Of a stretch of 64,000 nt of DNA, positions 42,225 through 49,647 are shown piece by piece (positions within the stretch are counted from its first letter, which is position 1; each line of letters begins with the position of its first letter). A program made the translations under genes and the position numbers. Below the pieces are notes generated by a model. The model was not told the origin of the DNA. It ran no database searches and worked only from the letters and a program-made list of their open reading frames with translations. The stretch is from Halomarina rubra (lineage in GTDB: Archaea; Halobacteriota; Halobacteria; Halobacteriales; Haloarculaceae): NCBI RefSeq assembly GCF_023699475.1, contig NZ_JALXFV010000002.1, positions 62,001-126,000 of the forward strand, in the 5' to 3' direction.

Positions 42225-42899
42225 ATGGGTCAGAGGACAGGACTGGCAGTCGTGGCTACGGTCGGCCTCGTCGCCGCGTGGGTCGGGTGGGGGGCCTACG
42301 CGCGGCGGTCGGTCGCGGTCGTTCCGTACACGACCGTCGAGACGGTCGACGGGGTGGAGATTCGAGCGTACCCGGCGTCGGTCGTCGTCGAGACGACGGC
42401 CCCCACCGAGGACGAGGCGTACGCTCGACTGGAGCGGTACCGCTCGGGTGCCAACGAACCGCGAGCGGACGTTCCGATGGCGACGCCCGTCAGCACGCAC
42501 GTGGGCGTCAGAGAGCGCGAGGGGCGCGTCCTGGCACCCATCCGCGTCGGTGGCGAGGCCGTCGCGTCGACGGTTCCGGTTCGCTCGACGACGGCCGACG
42601 ACCGGGTGACGGTCGGCATCACGCTCCCCGAGGGCTACACCGTCGAGCGCGCGCCACGACCGACGAACGCGGAGGTGACGGTCCGCGCCGACCCGCCACG
42701 GACGCTCGCGGTCCGCCCGTTCTCGTGGTGGGCGACCGACGACCGGACGGAGAGCCAGGAGGCGGCGTTGCTGTCGGCGCTCGACGGCACGGGTCTCGAA
42801 CAGACGGGCGCCCCGGTGTTGTTCCGGTACGACCCGCCGCTGACGCCGCCGTTCCTCAGACAGAACGAGGTAGCCGTCGCCGTCGACGTCCCCGGCTGA
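42225..42899 (+). CDS. SOUL heme-binding family protein, membrane anchored
   Basis: 224 residues from the ATG at 42225. Begins with one membrane span (GLAVVATVGLVAAWVGWGAY) that anchors the rest outside the cytoplasm or serves as a signal. The SOUL domain follows: VPYTTVETVDGVEIRAYPAS, EDEAYARLERYRSGAN, ADVPMATPVSTHV and a C-terminal PVLFRYDPPLTPPFLRQNEV. Members bind heme or porphyrin. The single-gene transcript ends convergent to the zinc-ribbon regulator. Confidence 0.88.
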   Translation: MGQRTGLAVVATVGLVAAWVGWGAYARRSVAVVPYTTVETVDGVEIRAYPASVVVETTAPTEDEAYARLERYRSGANEPRADVPMATPVSTHVGVREREGRVLAPIRVGGEAVASTVPVRSTTADDRVTVGITLPEGYTVERAPRPTNAEVTVRADPPRTLAVRPFSWWATDDRTESQEAALLSALDGTGLEQTGAPVLFRYDPPLTPPFLRQNEVAVAVDVPG

Positions 42900-42952
42900 A
42901 CCGGACCCGCCGGTCGGTCCGGAACTGGGCTATCGGGGTGGCCGCGTCGCCC

Positions 42953-43243
42953 TCACTCGATGGTGAACACCGGTTCCTCGACGTTCTCGCTCTTGCAGTC
43001 CGGACAGCGCGAGGGTCGGTTGACGAGGTCGTCGAAGTCGGTGAACCCACAGTCGCGACACTCCGGCGGGGCCGCCAGCAGTTGCTCGTCGCTCGGGTCG
43101 AGTGACTTCGAGATGTGTTCGACGTGCGAGAACACGGTCGCCGTCCGAACGCCGAACTCGCGGGCGAGGGTGCCGGCGGGAGCGGGGTCGTCACGGAGGC
43201 GGTCGGCGATACGCTGGCGCGTCGTCTCCTCCTCGGCGCGCAT
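42953..43243 (-). CDS. HTH and zinc-ribbon transcriptional regulator
   Basis: 96 residues from the ATG at 43243. An N-terminal winged helix (TTRQRIADRLRDDPAPAGTL, then EFGVRTATVFSHVEHISKSL) is followed by a zinc ribbon with CRDCGF and CPDCKSENVEEPVF. This is the compact archaeal HTH-plus-Zn-ribbon family of predicted regulators. It is divergent from the NDP-sugar synthase gene. Confidence 0.87.
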   Translation of the reverse strand: MRAEEETTRQRIADRLRDDPAPAGTLAREFGVRTATVFSHVEHISKSLDPSDEQLLAAPPECRDCGFTDFDDLVNRPSRCPDCKSENVEEPVFTIE

Positions 43244-43363
43244 ACGTGAAGCCGTACCACGCCAGCCGACATACGTGTTCGGGCGACGGCCACACGAGCC
43301 GACCTGTCGTCGGGTCGGATAGAAGGCGCAACGCCTATCACGGCAGCAACAGACGCGCAACAC

Positions 43364-44320
43364 ATGCACGCGGTCGTTCTCGCGGGTGGGTACGCCACCC
43401 GCCTCTGGCCAATCACGCGCCACCGCCCCAAGATGCTCCTCCCGGTCGGTGACACCACCGTCATCGACCGTATCCTCTCGGAACTCGAGACCGACGACCG
43501 GATCGACCACGTCTACATCTCGACCAACGAGCGCTTCGCTCCCGCGTTCGAGGCCCACCTCGAGGCCCACCCCTACGAGAAGGCCTCGCTCTCCATCGAG
43601 GACACGAACGTCGAGACCGAGAAGTTCGGCGTCGTCGGTGCGCTCGCCCAACTCGTCGAGCGCGAGGGGGTCGACGAGGACCTCCTGGTCGTCGCCGGTG
43701 ACAACCTCATGGGGTTCGAGATGGGCGACTTCCTCGACTTCTACGAGGAGAAGGGTGCGCCGACCATCGCCGCCTACGACGTCGGGTCGCTGGAGAAAGC
43801 CACGAACTACGGGTTGGTCGCGCTGGAGGGCGACCGCGTCGTCGACTTCCAGGAGAAACCCGAGAACCCCAAGAGCACGCTCGTCTCCATCGCCTGCTAC
43901 GCCTTCCCCGCCGAATCGGTGCGGTTCCGCGAGTACCTGTCGGGTGACAACAACCCCGACGAACCCGGCTGGTACATCCAGTGGCTCCAGGCCGAGGAGG
44001 GGGTCCACGCCTTCTCCTTCGAGGAGCCGTGGTTCGACATCGGCACGCCCGACGCCTACCTCGAAGCGGTAGCGTGGGCGCTCGGCGGCGAGACCGTCGT
44101 CGCGGCCGACGCGACCGTCGAGGACTGCGACCTCGGCCAGAACGTCCACGTCATGCCCGGCGCGACGCTCTCGGGCGTCTCCGTCTCCGACAGCGTCGTC
44201 TTCTCGGAGGCGACCATCGAGGACTCCGACATCGTCGACTCCATCGTCGACGAGCACGCCGAGGTCCACGGCAAGACGCTCACCCACTCGCTGGTCGGGT
44301 CGTACTCGCGACTGAGCTGA
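43364..44320 (+). CDS. NDP-sugar synthase (glucose-1-phosphate thymidylyltransferase type)
   Basis: 318 residues. Nucleotidyltransferase domain: VVLAGGYATRLWPITRHRPK with the G-G-X-G-X-R-like loop and LPVGDTTVIDRIL, then VVAGDNLMGFEMGDFLDFYE (metal Asp) and VVDFQEKPENPKS. The C-terminal 90 residues form a left-handed beta-helix tail with hexapeptide-like repeats (VVAADATVEDCDLGQNVHV). It activates a sugar for glycosylation; the base and sugar are not defined. Two epimerase-like genes follow on the same strand. Confidence 0.9.
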   Translation: MHAVVLAGGYATRLWPITRHRPKMLLPVGDTTVIDRILSELETDDRIDHVYISTNERFAPAFEAHLEAHPYEKASLSIEDTNVETEKFGVVGALAQLVEREGVDEDLLVVAGDNLMGFEMGDFLDFYEEKGAPTIAAYDVGSLEKATNYGLVALEGDRVVDFQEKPENPKSTLVSIACYAFPAESVRFREYLSGDNNPDEPGWYIQWLQAEEGVHAFSFEEPWFDIGTPDAYLEAVAWALGGETVVAADATVEDCDLGQNVHVMPGATLSGVSVSDSVVFSEATIEDSDIVDSIVDEHAEVHGKTLTHSLVGSYSRLS

Positions 44321-44408
44321 CGCGAGAGCGACTCGCCGACGCCCCACCGCCCTCACCCTCCGGGCCACGACTCACACACTTTTCCCCTCCTGCCGCGACG
44401 CTCCGGAC

Positions 44409-45401
44409 ATGCCGTCAGCACTCGTCGTCGGCGGGACGCGCTTCATCGGTCGCCACACCGTCGCGCAGTTCCTCGCCAACGACTACGACGTGACGACGCT
44501 CACCCGCGGCGAGAGCGACGACCCGTTCGCCGACACCGACCGCGTCTCGAACGTCCAGGGTGACCGCAACGACCGTGAGGCGCTCGAACGTGCCCGTGAC
44601 CGCGCCGACCCGGACGTCGTCGTCGACACGTGTGCGTACTTCCCGCGACAGGTCCGGACGGCCACCGACGTGTTCGCCGACTGTGACTCGTACGTGTTCG
44701 TCTCCAGTGGCAGCGCGTACGACCAGAACGCCGAGGACGTCCCGATGCGCGAGGGCGAGACGCCGCTCCACGACTGCACCGACGAGCAGGCCGAGGACGA
44801 GTCGATGGAGACGTACGGCCCCCGGAAGGCCGAGGGCGACCGCGCGGTGTTCGAGGCCGCCGAGGAGGGCGTCTACGCCATGTCCGTCCGCCCGATGCTC
44901 GTCTACGGTCCCCACGACTACACCGAACGCTACGCCTACTGGGTGAACCGCGTCGCGGAGTACGAGCGCGTGCTGGTCCCCGGTGACGGCGGGAGCCTGC
45001 TCCACCGCGCGTACGTCGCGGACGTGGCCCACGCCCTGCGTCTGGTCGCCGAGCGCGGCGAACCGGGCGAGGCGTACAACGTCGCCGACCGCGACGCGGT
45101 GACGCTCGACCGCTCGCTGACCCTCGCGGCGGACGCACTCGACACCGACGTCGAACTGGTCCACGCCAGCGAACACGACCTCGCACGCGGCGACCTCTCG
45201 CCCGAGGAGTTCGTCCTCTACACCCCCTCGCCCGCGCTCGTCTCGACCGAGAAACTCCACGCGCTGGGCTGGGACTCGACGCCCCCGGAAGTCGCCGTCC
45301 GCGAGACGGTCCAGTCCCACCGCGAACACGACCTCACGGGCGAGGAGTACGACCCCGGTCGCGAACGCGAGGCACGGGTCGTCGACGCGCTGACCGAGTG
45401 A
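44409..45401 (+). CDS. NAD-dependent epimerase/dehydratase, tandem paralogue 1
   Basis: 330 residues. Seen: ALVVGGTRFIGRHTVAQFLA (cofactor loop), NVQGDRNDREAL, YVFVSSGSAYDQNAEDVPMR and ETYGPRKAEGDRAVFEA. The YXXXK is replaced by YGPRK. This is the CSP41-like extended-SDR branch whose members may bind RNA or modify sugars. The following gene is a close paralogue. TTTTCCC about 30 bases upstream may be its promoter. Confidence 0.87.
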   Translation: MPSALVVGGTRFIGRHTVAQFLANDYDVTTLTRGESDDPFADTDRVSNVQGDRNDREALERARDRADPDVVVDTCAYFPRQVRTATDVFADCDSYVFVSSGSAYDQNAEDVPMREGETPLHDCTDEQAEDESMETYGPRKAEGDRAVFEAAEEGVYAMSVRPMLVYGPHDYTERYAYWVNRVAEYERVLVPGDGGSLLHRAYVADVAHALRLVAERGEPGEAYNVADRDAVTLDRSLTLAADALDTDVELVHASEHDLARGDLSPEEFVLYTPSPALVSTEKLHALGWDSTPPEVAVRETVQSHREHDLTGEEYDPGREREARVVDALTE

Positions 45402-45417
45402 CGCGAGCACGCGGTCG

Positions 45418-45482
45418 GTAGCGATGTCCCCGCTCACCGTCTCTCGTTCACCGCTCCCTGCTCCGTCGTCCGGTATCGCTAC
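45418..45482. repeat. Spaced inverted repeat GTAGCGAT / ATCGCTAC between the epimerase paralogues
   Basis: Perfect 8-bp arms at 45418-45425 and 45475-45482 with a 49-base spacer, ending 30 bases before the second paralogue. It may bound a regulatory region; significance uncertain. Confidence 0.3.
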
Positions 45483-45512
45483 ACCCTTGGCCCGCGCGAC
45501 ACACCGCCACAC

Positions 45513-46490
45513 ATGGACACGGCACTCGTCGTCGGCGGCACGCGCTTCATCGGCCGCCACACCGTCGCGGAGTTCCTCGACCACGGCTACGAGGTCACCA
45601 TCTTCAACCGCGGGAACCACGAGAACCCGTTCGCCGACGACGAGCGCGTCTCGCACGTCGAAGGCGACCGGACGACCGACTCGGCGCTCGAACGCGCGAA
45701 ACTGGAGGTCGACCCGGACGTCGTAATCGACTGCGTGGCCTACCAGCCCAAAGACGTGCGCGCCGCGACCCAGATTTTCGGCGACTGCGACGCCTACGTC
45801 TACATCTCCTCTGGGGCGGCCTACGGCGTCGAGGAAGCGCCGAAACGCGAGGACGACACGCCGCTGTGTGACTGCACGCCCGAGCAGGCGACCGACGACT
45901 CCGCGGAGACGTACGGCCCCCGGAAGGCCGAGGGCGACCGGGCGGTGTTCGCGGCCGGCGACCGCGGCGTGCAAGCGATGTCGATCCGCCCACCCATCGT
46001 CTACGGCCCGCACGACTACACCCGGCGGTTCGACTACTGGATCGACCGGGTGAAGACCGAAGCGCGACTGCTCGTCCCGTACTCCGAGTTGCGCCACCTC
46101 GTCTACGTGAAGGACGTCGCCAGCGCCATGCGCGTCATCGCCGAGGAAGGCGAGGCGGGCGAGGCGTACAACGTCGGGACCCACACGCTCCCGCTGCTCA
46201 CCGAGTGGGTCGACGCCGTCGCCGCGGAACTCGGCCGCGACGTCGAGCAGGTCCGGGTGGGCGACCGGGAACTCGACGCCGTCGACCTCGCCGCCGACGA
46301 CTTCGCGCTGTACCGCGACTACCCCCACGTCCTCGCGACCGAGAAACTCGAAGCGCTGGGCTGGGAGGCGACGCCCGTCGCCGAGTCCGTCGCCGAGACG
46401 GTCGCCGCCCACCCCGACGGCGAGGGCCGGGAGAACGGCCCCGACCGCGAGACCGAAGAACGGATGCTCGGCGTGCTGGAGACGTTCTGA
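45513..46490 (+). CDS. NAD-dependent epimerase/dehydratase, tandem paralogue 2
   Basis: 325 residues, same plan: ALVVGGTRFIGRHTVAEFLD, VEGDRTTDSALERAK, YVYISSGAAYGVEEAPKRED and ETYGPRKAEGDRAVFAA. Several blocks are nearly identical in DNA to the preceding gene (start region and the YGPRKAEGDRAVF segment), others are divergent. C-terminal substrate domain: PYSELRHLVYVKDVASAMRV, then LALYRDYPHVLATEKLEALGW-like end. It likely arose by duplication. Confidence 0.87.
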   Translation: MDTALVVGGTRFIGRHTVAEFLDHGYEVTIFNRGNHENPFADDERVSHVEGDRTTDSALERAKLEVDPDVVIDCVAYQPKDVRAATQIFGDCDAYVYISSGAAYGVEEAPKREDDTPLCDCTPEQATDDSAETYGPRKAEGDRAVFAAGDRGVQAMSIRPPIVYGPHDYTRRFDYWIDRVKTEARLLVPYSELRHLVYVKDVASAMRVIAEEGEAGEAYNVGTHTLPLLTEWVDAVAAELGRDVEQVRVGDRELDAVDLAADDFALYRDYPHVLATEKLEALGWEATPVAESVAETVAAHPDGEGRENGPDRETEERMLGVLETF

Positions 46491-46494
46491 GGTC

Positions 46495-46511
46495 GGGCAA
46501 GAGTCTTGCCC
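46495..46511. promoter_or_regulatory. 17-bp perfect palindrome before the MaoC gene
   Basis: GGGCAAGA-G-TCTTGCCC, 22-38 bases before the ATG at 46533 and five bases after the preceding stop. It covers the expected TATA position. Confidence 0.5.
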
Positions 46512-46532
46512 CCGCCGCCTACAGTCGCCGAC

Positions 46533-46979
46533 ATGTCGTTGTACTACGAGGAAATCGAGGTCGGGCACAGTCGCGACTGCGGGAGCGTCACCGTCACCCG
46601 CGAGGACCTGCTGTCGTTCGCCGAGCAGTTCGACCCCCAGCCCATCCACACCGACCCCGAGGCGGCCGCCGAGTCGATGTACGGCGGCCTCATCGCCAGC
46701 GGGTGGCACACCGCCGCGCTGTCGGCGCGACTGCTCGTCGAGGGGTTCATGAACGAGACGGCGAGTCTCGGCGGACGAGGGATGGACGACCTGCGCTGGC
46801 ACGCGCCCGTCAGACCGGGCGACACGCTCTCTGTCGAGGTCGAAGTGCTCGACAAGGAACCGGACGACCGAAATCCGGGGATGGGCCACACGCGCGTCGG
46901 CGTGACGACGACCACCGACGACGGCGAGACGGTGCTGACGATGGTCGGTCTCGGTCTCGTCGAGCGGCGCGGGGACTGA
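46533..46979 (+). CDS. MaoC-like (R)-specific hydratase
   Basis: 148 residues, single hot-dog domain. Seen: YYEEIEVGHSRDCGSVTVTR, the catalytic-type Asp-His in FAEQFDPQPIHTDPEAAAES, YGGLIASGWHTAALSARL and LRWHAPVRPGDTLSVEVEV. Catalyses hydration of trans-2-enoyl-CoA in PHA or fatty-acid pathways. A 17-bp palindrome covers its promoter, suggesting regulated expression. Confidence 0.9.
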   Translation: MSLYYEEIEVGHSRDCGSVTVTREDLLSFAEQFDPQPIHTDPEAAAESMYGGLIASGWHTAALSARLLVEGFMNETASLGGRGMDDLRWHAPVRPGDTLSVEVEVLDKEPDDRNPGMGHTRVGVTTTTDDGETVLTMVGLGLVERRGD

Positions 46980-47041
46980 CCGGCTGCGCCCGACTCTCGT
47001 GACCGCCCGGCCACGTTCGCACCCGCTGACGAGTACGAACC

Positions 47042-47048
47042 GTTATAC
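47042..47048 (+). promoter_or_regulatory. TATA box of egsA
   Basis: GTTATAC, 23-29 bases before the ATG at 47071. Confidence 0.6.
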
Positions 47049-47070
47049 GCCACGACGGGCCACTGAGGGT

Positions 47071-48117
47071 ATGTTCGACAAACGGTCGTGGATTCGGCTT
47101 CCACGGAACGTCCTCGTGGGCCGGGGCGTGCTCTCCGAGACGGCCGACGCCGTCGGGGAACTCCACCTCGCGGGCACGCCGCTCATCGTCACCAGCCCCA
47201 CGCCACGACGGTTGGCTGCCGAGTCGGTCGCCGAGCAGTTCGACGGGTGTCCGATGGTGACCGTCGAGACGGCCAGTTTCGCGGAGGTCAAACGCGTCAT
47301 CGACGAGGCCGAGGACTGCGAGGCGGGCTTCCTCGTCGGCGTCGGCGGCGGGAAGGTCATCGACATCGCGAAGATGGCGAGCGACGAACTCGGGATGGGG
47401 TTCGTGAGCGTCCCGACCGCCGCGAGCCACGACGGCATCGTCTCCGGGCGCGGGTCGGTCCCCGAAGGGGACACGCGTCACTCCGTCGCCGCCGAGCCAC
47501 CGCTGGTCGTCGTCGCGGACACGGGCATCGTCGCCGACGCGCCGTGGCGACTCACCACCGCGGGCTGTGCGGACATCATCTCGAACTACACCGCCGTCAA
47601 GGACTGGCAGCTCGCCCACCGGCTGAAGAACGTCGAGTACTCCGAGTACGCCGGCGCACTGTCGCGGATGACCGCCGAGATGCTCGTCGACAACGCAGAC
47701 TCCATCCGCCCCGGGCTGGAGGAGTCCGCCTGGCTCGTCATCAAGGCGCTCGTCTCCTCGGGCGTGGCGATGTCCATCGCCGGCTCCTCGCGGCCCGCAA
47801 GCGGCGCGGAGCACCTCATCAGCCACCAGCTCGACCGCATCGCGCCCGGCACCGCGCTCCACGGCCACCAGGTCGGCGTCGCTTCGGTCGTCACCGAGTA
47901 CCTCCACTCCGGGGACATGGGGCGCTGGCAGAACGTCCACGACGCGCTGGGAGCCATCGGTGCGCCCACGACCGCCGAGGAACTGGGCCACTCCCCCGAG
48001 CAGTTCGTCGAGGCGATGACGACGGCTCACGAGATTCGCGACCGCTACACCATCCTCGGCGACGGCGTCAGCGAGGAGGCCGCTATCGAGGCGGCGACGG
48101 TCACCGGCGTCATCTAA
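47071..48117 (+). CDS. egsA: sn-Glycerol-1-phosphate dehydrogenase
   Basis: Makes the G1P backbone of archaeal ether lipids from DHAP with NAD(P)H. 348 residues. Seen: RLPRNVLVGRGVLSETADAV, GFLVGVGGGKVIDIAKM, VPTAASHDGIVSGRGSV with the metal-binding Asp, CADIISNYTAVKDWQLA, and His ligands in AEHLISHQLDRI and ALHGHQVGVASV. Complete family pattern. It stands alone downstream of the MaoC gene and is followed by a palindrome-rich spacer. Confidence 0.96.
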   Translation: MFDKRSWIRLPRNVLVGRGVLSETADAVGELHLAGTPLIVTSPTPRRLAAESVAEQFDGCPMVTVETASFAEVKRVIDEAEDCEAGFLVGVGGGKVIDIAKMASDELGMGFVSVPTAASHDGIVSGRGSVPEGDTRHSVAAEPPLVVVADTGIVADAPWRLTTAGCADIISNYTAVKDWQLAHRLKNVEYSEYAGALSRMTAEMLVDNADSIRPGLEESAWLVIKALVSSGVAMSIAGSSRPASGAEHLISHQLDRIAPGTALHGHQVGVASVVTEYLHSGDMGRWQNVHDALGAIGAPTTAEELGHSPEQFVEAMTTAHEIRDRYTILGDGVSEEAAIEAATVTGVI

Positions 48118-48190
48118 CGCCACCTCTTAGCCACGCGCAGGCTCCCCACGGGGTAAAACCTCTCCCAGTGAGCGAAGCTCCTTGGAGTCT

Positions 48191-48245
48191 GCGAGACGCT
48201 GAACGTCTCGCGATGGGACTAACATCCGCTTCGCACACTGTGTGC
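48191..48245. repeat. Pair of palindromes in the egsA-GNAT spacer
   Basis: GCGAGACG-CTGAA-CGTCTCGC at 48191-48211 (8-bp stem, 5-base loop) and GCACAC-T-GTGTGC at 48233-48245. They lie between two convergent genes. The first resembles the hairpin inside trpA in size and loop. They may be copies of a repeated palindromic unit or bidirectional 3'-end hairpins. Confidence 0.5.
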
Positions 48246-48273
48246 GCTCCGAGCACGCCGTTCGCTCGTCGAG

Positions 48274-48837
48274 TCAGTCGTCGCTCCGTGTGGTCCACTC
48301 CTCTCTGAGCAGACCGTACTGCACCATGTCGCGGTACTCACCATCCACGAACATGTCCCGACGGGTGCGCCCCTCCTCGGTGAAGCCGAGTGACTCCAGC
48401 AGCGCCCGCGAGGCGTCGTTGAACGCGAACGCGCCCGCACCGACGGCGGGGTGAGCGTAGGTCCGGAACGTGTAGTCGACGGCCAGCGCGACGGCCTCCT
48501 TGCCGTACCCCTCGCCGTGGACCTCGCTCACGAGGCCGTAGCCGAGTTCCGGGCGTCGCCAGGCGGCGTCCTCGACGTTGACGAAGCCGATGGCTCGGGT
48601 CTCGTCCTCCGCGGGCGACCCGCGACCGGCCGGTGGGTCGTCGAGGCAGACTGTGAACCGGTCAGCGTCGTCGTCGCGGGGCCACTCCGCGACCATCTCC
48701 GTGCGACTCGTCACCGGGTTCCCGAGTGGGAGACGGAGGGTCGGGTCGGTCCGCATGCGCTGGAGCATCGAGACGTCTTCCTCCTCGGTCGTCCGCAGCG
48801 TGACACGCTCGCCGCGTGCGACGAGTGCACCGGGCAT
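48274..48837 (-). CDS. GNAT-family N-acetyltransferase (RimJ/RimL type)
   Basis: 187 residues. Seen: VARGERVTLRTTEEEDVSML, IGFVNVEDAAWRRPELGYGL, the acetyl-CoA loop VHGEGYGKEAVALAVDYTF (R/Q-X-X-G-X-G type) and FNDASRALLESLGFTEEGRT. Acetylates an amine on a protein N-terminus, antibiotic or metabolite; target unknown. Its 3' end faces the palindrome pair after egsA. Confidence 0.9.
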   Translation of the reverse strand: MPGALVARGERVTLRTTEEEDVSMLQRMRTDPTLRLPLGNPVTSRTEMVAEWPRDDDADRFTVCLDDPPAGRGSPAEDETRAIGFVNVEDAAWRRPELGYGLVSEVHGEGYGKEAVALAVDYTFRTYAHPAVGAGAFAFNDASRALLESLGFTEEGRTRRDMFVDGEYRDMVQYGLLREEWTTRSDD

Positions 48838-48945
48838 GAGCGAACCGTCACCCGAGTCGAGGATAGGTCTTCTGTCACGACGTGCTGCACGGTCGGTCGA
48901 CGGTCCCGTTCGTGACCGGTCTGACGACGGAGCCGACCGACCGGT

Positions 48946-49425
48946 TCAGATGCTGGACGCGAACGGCGCGTCCGTGCTCGTGCGCCACTGCCACTCCTCG
49001 CCGTCGACGTCGTCGGTTCGGCCGCCGTCGAACAGCGCGCCCAACCGGTACACCGGGTCGCGAGTGGCGTCGCTCGCGTCCGTGAGACAGAGGATGGTGA
49101 TGCCGAGCAACCCCTCGATGCGACACCGACAGCCGGCGCGTTCTTCGAGGATACGGCACGCGCCCGCCTCGATGGACTCGCCGGTCGCGACGGCTCCCGT
49201 CGGGTCGGTCCACCCACCACCCCCGGGGACGGTCAGCGTGTCGCCACGGCTGTTCCTGATGCGGACGCCGGCGTCGACCACGCTCTGCTCGGCGAGTCCG
49301 CACAACTGGTCGTACGTCGGCGACGGCACCGGTAGCGTCGTCTGTCGGACCGGACACGGCCCGTACCGACCGCGAAGCGCCGAGAGCGCGGTTCGAACCC
49401 GCTCGTAGGTCTCCCCCCGAGACAT
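48946..49425 (-). CDS. NUDIX-fold protein with degenerate catalytic motif
   Basis: 159 residues from the ATG at 49425. The NUDIX box (GX5EX7REUXEEXGU) is recognisable as GAVATGE, seven residues, then RILEERAGC: the first metal-binding Glu is Ile and the last is Arg. Framework residues such as VRIRNSRGDTLTVPGGG and PVYRLGALFDG remain. It may bind nucleotides without hydrolysis or have another role. It is divergent from the GT-C glycosyltransferase gene. Confidence 0.72.
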   Translation of the reverse strand: MSRGETYERVRTALSALRGRYGPCPVRQTTLPVPSPTYDQLCGLAEQSVVDAGVRIRNSRGDTLTVPGGGGWTDPTGAVATGESIEAGACRILEERAGCRCRIEGLLGITILCLTDASDATRDPVYRLGALFDGGRTDDVDGEEWQWRTSTDAPFASSI

Positions 49426-49450
49426 ACTGGCTCCGTTTGCGAACGTCGGG

Positions 49451-49457
49451 TATAAAA
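49451..49457 (-). promoter_or_regulatory. TATA box of the NUDIX-fold gene
   Basis: TTTTATA on the minus strand, 26-32 bases before the start at 49425; one of the clearest TATA boxes in the window. Confidence 0.65.
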
Positions 49458-49647
49458 CGCCCACACCGTTCGCCGGACCGACCGGTCGTCGAGTGAGAGC
49501 GACAGGAACGCCGGCGTCTCGGGAGTGTGAGCGTGCCGTTTCTCCGGGTCTCCGCGTCGGTAGCGCACGTCTACCTCCCGAAAAATGGCTCGTTAGCGAG
49601 ACGTTATCCGCCGTGTACCTATCACCAGGGGGTGTCTCTGGAGAGTC

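Noticed and set aside
44415-46889. 824-codon minus-strand ORF opposite the epimerase genes
   Set aside because: Shadow frame; it looks internally repeated only because the two plus-strand genes are paralogues.
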